Source: CAZNER01 sp964572065
Lineage (GTDB): Bacteria > Patescibacteriota > Dojkabacteria > JAHIVN01
Direction: 5' to 3'
DNA length: 7,773 bases
NCBI GenBank assembly: GCA_964572065.1
Contig: CAZNER010000087.1
Coordinates: 1 to 7,773 of the forward strand
Shown here: positions 1 through 4,956 of the stretch, piece by piece
Layout of the letters: each line of letters starts with the position of its first letter
How positions within the stretch are numbered: the stretch's first letter is position 1
Program-made: the position numbers and the translations under genes
Notes under the pieces: model-generated
The model's input: the letters and a program-made list of their open reading frames with translations, nothing else
Database searches by the model: none
Told to the model about the DNA's origin: nothing

Positions 1-253
1 CACCTGTTATTTGTATGCTCTTTATTCCTAGTTCCTTCAAATCATAGAATAGATTTATAATAAACTTATAATCTAAAGTATCTTTATTCTTGAATCTAGT
101 TACACATTTAGGGCATTTATTATTACATGTATTAGTTAAATCCAAAGTTAATGTGATTGGTGCAATAGTCTTTCCTGTATCAATATATTGCTTTAATCTA
201 TCTCCATGATAAAGTATCTTATTATTATCAAATGCATCATTTATATTAGTCAT
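1..253 (-). CDS. Radical SAM protein, N-terminal part (cut by window edge)
   Basis: Reading the minus strand from the ATG at 253 gives 84 codons that stay open to the window edge; the C-terminal part lies outside. Seen: residues 43-50 are CNNKCPKC, a C-x3-C-x2-C set (Cys43, Cys47, Cys50), preceded by the strand TLDLTNT and followed about 30 residues later by IKSIQITG, which leads into the place where radical SAM proteins carry their glycine-rich SAM-binding motif. Known: this cysteine pattern binds the 4Fe-4S cluster that cleaves S-adenosylmethionine to a 5'-deoxyadenosyl radical. The substrate cannot be told from this fragment. The start overlaps the end of the GT4 gene by 8 bp; AAAGGG and AGAAG upstream are only weak ribosome binding candidates, so it is probably translationally coupled. 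Position next to glycosyltransferases would fit a sugar- or peptide-modifying enzyme, but that is inference. Confidence 0.85.
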   Translation of the reverse strand, partial: MTNINDAFDNNKILYHGDRLKQYIDTGKTIAPITLTLDLTNTCNNKCPKCVTRFKNKDTLDYKFIINLFYDLKELGIKSIQITG

Positions 254-1142
254 ATTCTTCTATACCCTTTAATAATCTATCTACACATGCTTTAGGGCTA
301 TATGTCTTCTGTATTTCCCATTTACCTTTCTTATTTGGGGTTCTATCCATAGACTCTAATACATCATCTATTTTAGACCAATCATCCAATAAACTTATAT
401 TCTCTAATTCAGGTATTCCAGCTACCGAGGAGGATATTACATTTAACTCCATCAACATAGCTTCCTTAATAGTATTGGGGATACCATCTGAATCTCCATC
501 ATCTGTTACTACACTAGGGTTTAAAAATATCCAACCTCTATCATAACACTTTCTTAATTCTTCGTCAGTTAACCATCCAACAAATTCAGCTCTTGGATTC
601 ATTTTTTGTAATTTATCTTTTAAGGGTCCATCACCAAATATTGTTAAATTATCTAAATGTATTATTCTCTCTAATCCTTTTTTAGGTATTAATCTACCTC
701 CAGCTACTAATCTAGTTCCAGTAAGTTGCATGGTAGGTAATCTTCTAAATAAATCTACTCTACAACACATTGGTAGATATACTAACGGTTTCTTTATACC
801 CCATTCTTCAAATTTATGTTTATGATAGAATGATTGGTATGTTACAAACTTACACTTCGGATGATTAGAAGCACGACACAAAGTCCTACCATTATCTCTA
901 AAAATATCATTAGCATGGGGACTAACGCAAAAAGGAATGCCCAATCTTTTAAAATAGTCTCCCACTTGAGCGAAATGATAATGAGCAAAGTCCATCCAAT
1001 CAACGTCATCACGAGTAGGATGATTGTCACGAAGAGTAAATACTCTAACATCATAACCTCTTCTCCTTAGTTCCTCTATCTCTAGAGTAAACCAATGTTC
1101 TACATCATTTATACCTCTAGCATTAAAATATCCTATATTCAT
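246..1142 (-). CDS. GT4-type (GT-B fold) glycosyltransferase
   Basis: Predicted 298-residue retaining glycosyltransferase that would transfer a sugar from a nucleotide-sugar donor to an unknown acceptor; cytoplasmic, with no signal peptide or membrane segment. Seen: an N-terminal Rossmann start (MNIGYFNARG), a helix and strand typical of the family (ELRRRGYDVRVFTLR, about 24-38), then the donor-binding half with GGRLIPKKG (148-156), FGDGPLKDKL (169-178), FVGWLTDEEL (187-196) and the nucleotide-sugar site DGIPNTIKEAM (219-229). Known: GT4 enzymes carry an E-x7-E element here; this protein has Asp219 in place of the first Glu and keeps Glu227. It is somewhat shorter than the usual 350-400 residues, mainly in the N-terminal domain. 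The start overlaps the preceding stop as ATGA (1139-1142). Residues about 20-100 are encoded by DNA richer in G+C than the neighbours, with several CGT arginine codons. The sugar and acceptor are unknown. Confidence 0.88.
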   Translation of the reverse strand: MNIGYFNARGINDVEHWFTLEIEELRRRGYDVRVFTLRDNHPTRDDVDWMDFAHYHFAQVGDYFKRLGIPFCVSPHANDIFRDNGRTLCRASNHPKCKFVTYQSFYHKHKFEEWGIKKPLVYLPMCCRVDLFRRLPTMQLTGTRLVAGGRLIPKKGLERIIHLDNLTIFGDGPLKDKLQKMNPRAEFVGWLTDEELRKCYDRGWIFLNPSVVTDDGDSDGIPNTIKEAMLMELNVISSSVAGIPELENISLLDDWSKIDDVLESMDRTPNKKGKWEIQKTYSPKACVDRLLKGIEEYD

Positions 1143-1348
1143 TGAATTTCAACTTTATCCGTAATTATTTCCAATTTACTTGAGACTTTTCCTTCTTTTA
1201 AGAAAGCCCCAGTTTTTCCTACTTTACCAGGTCTATTACAAGATACTATTGTAAATAACCAATAATTACCATTTTCTCCTGTTATTCTACCTGTTATTAT
1301 TTCATTAGAATGTTTTCTTTTAAATTTAAAAAAATCTCCTATTTTCAT
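1139..1348 (-). CDS. Small protein of unknown function (69 aa), beta-rich
   Basis: I do not recognise this 69-residue protein. It is basic and glycine-rich, with alternating hydrophobic and polar residues: MKIGDFFKFKR at the N-terminus, GRITGENGNYWLFTIVS at 20-36 and SSKLEIITDKVEIQ at the C-terminus. This pattern suggests a small all-beta barrel of the SH3 or KOW kind, which is an inference from residue pattern only. It has no signal peptide, no membrane segment and a single cysteine. It sits between the two glycosyltransferase-like genes and is joined to both by ATGA overlaps (1345-1348 upstream, 1139-1142 downstream), so its translation is probably coupled to theirs. GGAAAA about nine bases before the ATG is a modest ribosome binding site. 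Gene reality is well supported by the tight packing; function is open. Confidence 0.75.
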   Translation of the reverse strand: MKIGDFFKFKRKHSNEIITGRITGENGNYWLFTIVSCNRPGKVGKTGAFLKEGKVSSKLEIITDKVEIQ

Positions 1349-2265
1349 CTTATATTTTCCATAAAATCTTTAGAAGTTAAATCCCACCAATCCTTTGGGA
1401 TTTTATCTTTACTGTTATTTATATAATTTTTAATATCATCATTATATTTAGCTACATGAAATAACCATTGAGGTCTATGATAATCAAATATAATTGTGCT
1501 ATCAGGTAACTTACAATCATCAACTAATTCAGTAGATGGAAACATTCCTTTCCTAAAATGTCCTATTGGATTAAATTTATATTTATCTTCATATGTCCAC
1601 CATTTCCAACCTTCATCAAAGATTAATCCTGTAAAGGCAAATTCGTTGGGATGTATATTATATTTAATCCATCTTTCACAAATTTCTGTTAATGGTACCC
1701 ATCTCTTATTTATCTTATCTAATAAATTAGATTTAACAAATATCATTCCTGTACCAAATAGAGGTAATCCAGTTTCTCTATTCTCCCTATATTCTATAAA
1801 GGTATCTTTGGGATACTTCATGCCCATTGCATTATAGATTATTCTCCATAGTCTATGGGCAGTCTTATCATCAAATATCCTTCTGTTTTCGGGTTCTAAT
1901 ATCAAATCTAGATTATTGTCCTCGTATTGGTATATCATTTCATCAAGAGATGAAAGATGTTTAAGGAATAAGAAATCCAACTCCATTTTTACTAACCAAG
2001 GTTTGTTAGTCTTTACTTTAAAACAATTAAACATATATTTACATCTTGATTGCAGATGATTAATATCATTTCCATTATTGAAATAAAACTTAGTATTTAA
2101 GTTATCTGACATATATTGCCTAATCTCATCGTCTTTACCTCTATTGGTAACTATATGTATTATTGTGTCATCTGGTAATTTATCTTTTATTGTATCAGTA
2201 AATAGATATGCTTGTGTATTTAGATATTTATTCTTATCGAATGCTAATGAAATATCAAAACTCAT
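1345..2265 (-). CDS. Possible GT-A-type glycosyltransferase, 306 aa
   Basis: Soluble 306-residue protein, tentatively a GT-A fold glycosyltransferase. Seen: an N-terminal strand followed by a conserved-looking helix and strand (SLAFDKNKYLNTQAYLF, then LPDDTIIHIVTNR at 30-42), as in GT-A nucleotide-binding halves. KMELDFLFLK (93-102) places acidic residues Glu95 and Asp97 where a DxD-like metal site would be expected after a hydrophobic strand. GTGMIFVKSNLL (171-182) resembles the acceptor-side strand seen in many GT-A proteins. A late FDYHRPQWLFH (260-270) offers histidines that could be the C-terminal metal ligand. Tryptophan-rich stretches near 220 and 292 are notable. Known: GT-A enzymes use DxD plus a late histidine to bind a divalent metal and the donor diphosphate. 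The strict DxD is absent, so catalytic status is uncertain. ATGA overlaps at both ends tie it to the flanking small genes. Confidence 0.6.
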   Translation of the reverse strand: MSFDISLAFDKNKYLNTQAYLFTDTIKDKLPDDTIIHIVTNRGKDDEIRQYMSDNLNTKFYFNNGNDINHLQSRCKYMFNCFKVKTNKPWLVKMELDFLFLKHLSSLDEMIYQYEDNNLDLILEPENRRIFDDKTAHRLWRIIYNAMGMKYPKDTFIEYRENRETGLPLFGTGMIFVKSNLLDKINKRWVPLTEICERWIKYNIHPNEFAFTGLIFDEGWKWWTYEDKYKFNPIGHFRKGMFPSTELVDDCKLPDSTIIFDYHRPQWLFHVAKYNDDIKNYINNSKDKIPKDWWDLTSKDFMENIR

Positions 2266-2543
2266 AATTTCTCAATCATCTCCAATTCTTTTAATTTATT
2301 CATATCTTTATCTGTTAGGTTAAATTCTATATCTACTAAACTAATTAATCCTCTAGCATAAATTGGGAGTTCTAATCCGTAGTCCATAGTATATAGATAA
2401 AATGCTACCATTTCTAATGTTTTACCACAATCAAAAATAGGATTATCTTTATCTAAATCACTATATAATATATAACTTCCATCATCATCTCTATATAGAT
2501 AACCTTTATGCCTTATTGTAGGTTTAGCATAGATTTTGTCCAT
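2262..2543 (-). CDS. Small protein of unknown function (93 aa)
   Basis: I do not recognise this 93-residue protein. It begins with a short basic stretch, then YLYRDDDGSYILYSDLD (16-32), which looks like a beta hairpin with an acidic turn, followed by a tyrosine-rich helix (LEMVAFYLYTMDYG, about 43-56) and a C-terminal helix rich in Lys, Glu and Leu. There is no signal peptide or convincing membrane segment, and one cysteine (Cys39). The ATG at 2543 lies inside the epimerase gene, giving a 31 bp overlap. I kept this start because no ATG, GTG or TTG occurs in frame between it and the epimerase stop. No good ribosome binding site precedes it, so reinitiation by ribosomes finishing the epimerase is likely. 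It ends with an ATGA overlap onto the 306-residue putative glycosyltransferase. Confidence 0.72.
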   Translation of the reverse strand: MDKIYAKPTIRHKGYLYRDDDGSYILYSDLDKDNPIFDCGKTLEMVAFYLYTMDYGLELPIYARGLISLVDIEFNLTDKDMNKLKELEMIEKL

Positions 2544-3400
2544 TCTATCTGTTTTTTTAAACCCTCTTCTATAGGGGTTATATGATCACATATCAAGTAA
2601 TGTGATTTTGTATGCATTACATCATACCTAATCATAGGTTCATATTTTATCCTAACAACTTTATTAGTTAGTTTAGATATAAGATGTATTATTTCATTCA
2701 CAGAATATGCTTGTTGACTACCAAAATCATATGTTTCATCTATTAACCTATCATCTAATAGCATATTAATACCTCTACATAAATCATCTATATAAGTAAA
2801 GTCTCTAGTTTGGGTTCCATCTCCATATACAGTTATAGGTACATCTTTCAAGATATTGGTTATAAAGTTTCCTATAGCTAATCCCTTTCTTTGACCCGGT
2901 CCATATACAGTATATATTCTCAAAGCTCCAGCTTGGGTATCAACTAATAAGCCATTATTTCTATATGTATCTATAATATCTTCAGTTGCTACCTTAGTCA
3001 TGGCATATAGAGATTTTGGGTGTATACCATTCCCTTCTTCTCCATGTACAGATGATGATGATGCAACTAATAACTTTTTAGGTTTCCAATTTTCTACACA
3101 TTTATCTAGAATAATTTTAGTTCCTAATATATTATTTTTAACATAATCCTCAAATTCCTTTTGACTTTCTCTAACTCCAGCTCTTGCTGCTAAATGTATT
3201 ACTGCATACACATCATCAAAGTCTGATAATTTATCCTTAGTTAAATCTATTTGAAAGAATACTGCATCCTTTATTTTCTTAAAACCATCCCAAGGATTTT
3301 TATCTATACCTATTATCTTATATTCATCTGATAACCATTTGGCTAGATTGCTACCTATGAAACCACTAACTCCAGTTATAATAACTTTTTTCTTAGACAT
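2513..3400 (-). CDS. NAD-dependent sugar-nucleotide epimerase/dehydratase (extended SDR)
   Basis: A 295-residue extended short-chain dehydrogenase, expected to act in the cytoplasm on a nucleotide sugar through a 4-keto intermediate. Seen: the NAD-binding GVSGFIG at 10-16, acidic Asp33 ending the second strand (IIGID), HLAARAGVRES at 69-79, the active-site strand VASSSSVHG at 112-120, the catalytic pair Tyr132 and Lys136 in YAMTK, RIYTVYGPGQRKG at 161-173, and TRDFTYIDDL at 198-207. Known: AGVR after the HLAA strand together with the VYGP and RDFTYIDD motifs is typical of UDP-glucuronate 4-epimerases and their relatives; the loop between the SSSS strand and YxxxK is shorter here than usual. 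It is a little short (family about 310-340), mostly at the C-terminus. It probably supplies the donor for the downstream glycosyltransferases. The precise substrate cannot be assigned from sequence alone. Confidence 0.92.
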   Translation of the reverse strand: MSKKKVIITGVSGFIGSNLAKWLSDEYKIIGIDKNPWDGFKKIKDAVFFQIDLTKDKLSDFDDVYAVIHLAARAGVRESQKEFEDYVKNNILGTKIILDKCVENWKPKKLLVASSSSVHGEEGNGIHPKSLYAMTKVATEDIIDTYRNNGLLVDTQAGALRIYTVYGPGQRKGLAIGNFITNILKDVPITVYGDGTQTRDFTYIDDLCRGINMLLDDRLIDETYDFGSQQAYSVNEIIHLISKLTNKVVRIKYEPMIRYDVMHTKSHYLICDHITPIEEGLKKQIEWTKSMLNLQ

Positions 3401-3401
3401 A

Positions 3402-3614
3402 TTAATCTAGATATCCTAATTCTTTCAATCTCTTTTCTATTCTATCAGTATCTTCTTTTGTTAATTTGTATTCTGGGATATTTTCTTCAACAATTATATG
3501 TAAGAATTTATCTTTATCAACATAAATACGTTTATTACCATTCTTCATACTAATACAATCTAAGTCATTATCTTCTAAATATTTGCATACATCATCAAAT
3601 GTTATTTTCTTCAT
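3402..3614 (-). CDS. Small protein of unknown function (70 aa)
   Basis: I do not recognise this 70-residue protein. Its pattern is helix (ITFDDVCKYLEDN, 4-16), a strand pair (CISMKNGNKRIYVDKDKFLHIIV, roughly 20-42), then a charged helix (KEDTDRIEKRLKELGYLD, 53-70). Two cysteines (10 and 20) lie ten residues apart with no sign of a metal site. The ATG at 3614 falls within the Hsp20 gene, a 20 bp overlap, and AAGGTAGAAG a few bases upstream is a reasonable ribosome binding site. Its TAA is followed by a single base and then the epimerase ATG, so the two are probably translated together. A DNA- or protein-binding role is possible but nothing in the sequence shows it. Confidence 0.75.
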   Translation of the reverse strand: MKKITFDDVCKYLEDNDLDCISMKNGNKRIYVDKDKFLHIIVEENIPEYKLTKEDTDRIEKRLKELGYLD

Positions 3615-3951
3615 TATCTTCTACCTTTTCTAATTCAATGTCTAATATACCCCTATTATAGGATATCTTAGCTGTTTTTGGGTTAACAATACTAGGTAAA
3701 TTTATCCCTTTCTTGGACCATTTACCTTCTGACATAATTTCTAAAACTACTTTAGTGTGCTGAGCTTCTACTTCAATGTCTTCTTCCTGTACATTCAATT
3801 CTAACGTAATATAGATGTAATCATCATCTTCAAATATATCTAGGAAATCATTAGAGTAATCTCTAGAAGTAGCATATCCTCCACTGAAATTCTTTCTCAT
3901 CATTTCATCAAATATTCTGAAGATGCGATCAACATCATCAATGTTTGTCAT
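3595..3951 (-). CDS. hsp20: Small heat-shock protein, Hsp20/alpha-crystallin family
   Basis: A 118-residue small heat-shock protein, an ATP-independent holdase that binds unfolding proteins in the cytoplasm. Seen: a short N-terminal arm with DDVDRIFRIFDEMMRK (5-20), the usual amphipathic helix; an alpha-crystallin domain from about 37 to 110, with YIYITLELNVQEEDIEV (45-61), a middle strand KVVLEIMSEG, then GINLPSIVNPKTAKISYNRG followed by ILDIELEK. Known: the family signature is the final G-x-L strand, here Gly101-Ile-Leu103, preceded by the strand that places a polar or acidic tail. The C-terminal extension is short and acidic and lacks the I-x-I anchor used by many bacterial members to form large oligomers, so it may form smaller assemblies. 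AGTGGA before the ATG is a plausible ribosome binding site. Hsp20 genes occur in many T4-like marine phages, which fits the viral reading of this window. Confidence 0.9.
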   Translation of the reverse strand: MTNIDDVDRIFRIFDEMMRKNFSGGYATSRDYSNDFLDIFEDDDYIYITLELNVQEEDIEVEAQHTKVVLEIMSEGKWSKKGINLPSIVNPKTAKISYNRGILDIELEKVEDNEENNI

Positions 3952-3960
3952 AATTCCACT

Positions 3961-4248
3961 CTATATTAGATTTTTAATTTCTTCTGCTAATTCGATTACT
4001 TTTGATAGTTCAGCTTTTAAACAATTATGCTGACAAATCTTTGCTTTTTCTATAATTAAATCAACGTTTAGTTTTATCAATTTCTTATCTTTGTCAGTTA
4101 GAGCTTTTTTAACAGGGGCTTTCTTTTTCTTTGGCTTTTCTTCTATGGGTTGTTTTAAAACTGCACTAAGACCTAATCCATTAGGCTCATTCTCATCATA
4201 TATAGAATCTCCTTTCTCTATCTCTTCTTCACTATATTCTTCTGGCAT
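3961..4248 (-). CDS. Small charged protein of unknown function (95 aa)
   Basis: I do not recognise this 95-residue protein. It has three parts: a highly acidic N-terminus (EEYSEEEIEKGDSIYDENEP, 3-22), a proline- and lysine-rich linker (KPKKKKAPVKKA, about 38-49), and a C-terminal region likely to be helical (IKLNVDLIIEKAKI, then LSKVIELAEEIKNLI) that could form a coiled coil or helical hairpin. Cys72 and Cys76 flank the turn between these two helices. The start is well fixed: AAAGGAGAT lies seven bases before the ATG, one of the best ribosome binding sites in the window, in the only gap of notable length (32 bp). This suggests strong translation not dependent on the preceding gene. The disordered charged front with a helical tail would suit a protein- or nucleic-acid-binding adaptor, but that is a guess. 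Confidence 0.75.
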   Translation of the reverse strand: MPEEYSEEEIEKGDSIYDENEPNGLGLSAVLKQPIEEKPKKKKAPVKKALTDKDKKLIKLNVDLIIEKAKICQHNCLKAELSKVIELAEEIKNLI

Positions 4249-4253
4249 ATTAT

Positions 4254-4262
4254 ATCTCCTTT
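4254..4262 (-). promoter_or_regulatory. Strong ribosome binding site for the 95-aa gene
   Basis: AAAGGAGAT on the minus strand, with seven bases between AGGAG and the ATG at 4248. It sits in the only intergenic gap above ten bases in the window (4249-4280) and supports both the start and a host with a standard anti-Shine-Dalgarno sequence. The rest of the gap is AT-rich with no clear promoter boxes or hairpin. Confidence 0.8.
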
Positions 4263-4280
4263 AATTAAACATCTATAACA

Positions 4281-4496
4281 TTATTCGTCTTCTTCTGTTT
4301 GTTTCTTACCTGTCCAGATAATCCAACCCTTATCATACCATTCTTCAGCGTTCTCTTCAAAACGAACTCTCTCATCATGGCTCATAAGGACTTCAGGTCT
4401 TTTTAATTGAACAAGTGCATCTATTTTATTTATCACATCTTCATTTTCATGAAAGATTGATTTAAGTATTAACATATACTTTTCTGCTCTATCCAT
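4281..4496 (-). CDS. Small acidic protein of unknown function (71 aa)
   Basis: I do not recognise this 71-residue protein. The first half is helical in pattern (AEKYMLILKSIFHENEDVINKIDALVQL, split over about 4-31), the second half contains SHDERVRFEENAEEWYDKGW (39-58) and ends in an acidic tail (TEEDE). It has no cysteine, no signal peptide and no membrane segment. Its ATG comes one base after the TAA of the zinc-ribbon gene, with AAGGA about eleven bases upstream, so translation is probably coupled to that gene. It is followed by the 32 bp gap that carries the next gene's ribosome binding site. The tryptophan-rich end (WYDKGWIIW) suggests a folded protein or interaction surface rather than a random frame. 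Confidence 0.72.
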   Translation of the reverse strand: MDRAEKYMLILKSIFHENEDVINKIDALVQLKRPEVLMSHDERVRFEENAEEWYDKGWIIWTGKKQTEEDE

Positions 4497-4497
4497 T

Positions 4498-4692
4498 TTA
4501 TTTCACGTCCTTCAACATGTCCTTCATTCTCATAACTATGCTCTTATATACCCAATCAGTGGATATCTGTTCCATAGTTTTGAATCTGTTTTTACATTTA
4601 TTATTATTACATGTTCTATATCTTATAGTAAATTCTTTCTTATATATGGTTTTAGTCACTTTAGACTTTTCCCCACATTTGGGGCATCTCAT
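4498..4692 (-). CDS. Zinc-ribbon protein, Ogr/Delta-like putative transcription regulator
   Basis: A 64-residue protein with four cysteines arranged as a zinc site: Cys3-P-K-Cys6, then after 21 residues Cys28-x4-Cys33. RYRTCNNNKCKNRFKTMEQI (24-43) carries the spaced Arg, Tyr, Asn and Phe residues around the second cysteine pair. Known: phage Ogr/Delta proteins (such as P2 Ogr), activators of late transcription that contact host RNA polymerase, have the same order: CPxC, about 21-22 residues, RYxxC, an Asn, a four-residue gap, C, then FxTxE. The main alternative is the N-terminal zinc ribbon of NrdR, the repressor of ribonucleotide reductase genes, attractive because an RNR lies just upstream. 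NrdR, however, has C-x2-C as its second pair and an ATP-cone domain, both absent. After the ribbon a basic helix (SIVMRMKDMLKDVK) ends the protein. The start overlaps the preceding stop as ATGA and has a very strong ribosome binding site. Confidence 0.72.
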   Translation of the reverse strand: MRCPKCGEKSKVTKTIYKKEFTIRYRTCNNNKCKNRFKTMEQISTDWVYKSIVMRMKDMLKDVK

Positions 4693-4955
4693 ACAAAGTC
4701 CTCCCTCCTATCTGATATTAGGTGATGATGTTTATATTTATCTAATATCTTTTCTGCAGCTTTACTTATATCATCTAATGAATCTTTATCATCTTCTGAT
4801 GATATAACTACTGATACATATGGAGTGGCTATATGTATAGATTTTTCTTTTATCTTTTCTTCTCTCTTTTCTTCTTCGTCCTCATCTTCATCATCATCTT
4901 CATCATCGAACTCATCTTCTATATCAGGTATATTTTCATGTTCTATATCTCTCAT
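4689..4955 (-). CDS. Small, highly acidic protein of unknown function (88 aa)
   Basis: I do not recognise this protein. From the ATG at 4955 it has 88 residues. Residues about 9-30 are almost all Asp and Glu (NIPDIEDEFDDEDDDEDEDE and on), followed by a Lys/Glu stretch, then a short beta-like segment (IHIATPYVSVVISSED, 40-55) and a helix (LDDISKAAEKILDKYKHHH, 60-78). The acidic block could mimic nucleic acid or bind basic proteins, as other acidic phage proteins do, but that is inference. A TTG four codons upstream (4967) is in frame. I prefer the ATG because it comes one base after the glutaredoxin TAA, a junction form seen at two other places here, and GGGAAA precedes it. It ends in an ATGA overlap with the zinc-ribbon gene and carries that gene's ribosome binding site. 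Confidence 0.7.
   Translation of the reverse strand: MRDIEHENIPDIEDEFDDEDDDEDEDEEEKREEKIKEKSIHIATPYVSVVISSEDDKDSLDDISKAAEKILDKYKHHHLISDRREDFV
4699..4709 (-). promoter_or_regulatory. Tandem strong ribosome binding site for the zinc-ribbon gene
   Basis: AGGAGGGAGGA on the minus strand holds two overlapping Shine-Dalgarno matches. The nearer one, GGAGGA, ends six bases before the ATG at 4692, close to ideal spacing. It lies within the last codons of the acidic protein gene, where it encodes Arg-Arg-Glu. It is the purest Shine-Dalgarno sequence in the window and implies high translation of the zinc-ribbon protein. Confidence 0.8.
4871..4920 (-). repeat. Low-complexity GAW-type codon run encoding an acidic block
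   Basis: On the plus strand this stretch is almost only TCA, TCT and TCG triplets (minus-strand GAT, GAA, GAG and GAC codons). It encodes the Asp/Glu run of the acidic protein. It is an imperfect triplet repeat in a coding frame, prone to length change by slippage, not an independent element. Confidence 0.6.
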
Positions 4956-4956
4956 A

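Noticed and set aside
834..1070. Plus-strand open frame of 78 codons antisense to the GT4 gene
   Set aside because: It lies wholly opposite a gene with clear family motifs, has no recognisable product, and is open only because the segment is richer in G+C.
1496..1837. Plus-strand open frame of 113 codons antisense to the 306-aa gene
   Set aside because: No family features; the minus-strand gene is joined to both neighbours by ATGA overlaps and explains the region.
3048..3064. Short GAT triplet repeat on the plus strand as a satellite or binding site
   Set aside because: It encodes the conserved SSSS of the epimerase active-site strand.
4249..4280. Possible promoter or terminator in the 32 bp gap
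   Set aside because: Only an AT-rich stretch and the ribosome site are visible; no -35/-10 pair, T4-type late box or hairpin with a T run could be supported.
4498..4692. Calling the zinc-ribbon protein NrdR
   Set aside because: The second cysteine pair has four residues between the cysteines rather than two, and there is no ATP-cone domain; position near nrdJ alone is not enough.
4517..4807. Plus-strand open frame with a very hydrophobic product, antisense to the zinc-ribbon and acidic protein genes
   Set aside because: The hydrophobic run comes from reading acidic and lysine codons on the wrong strand; the minus strand has the four-cysteine motif and strong ribosome sites.
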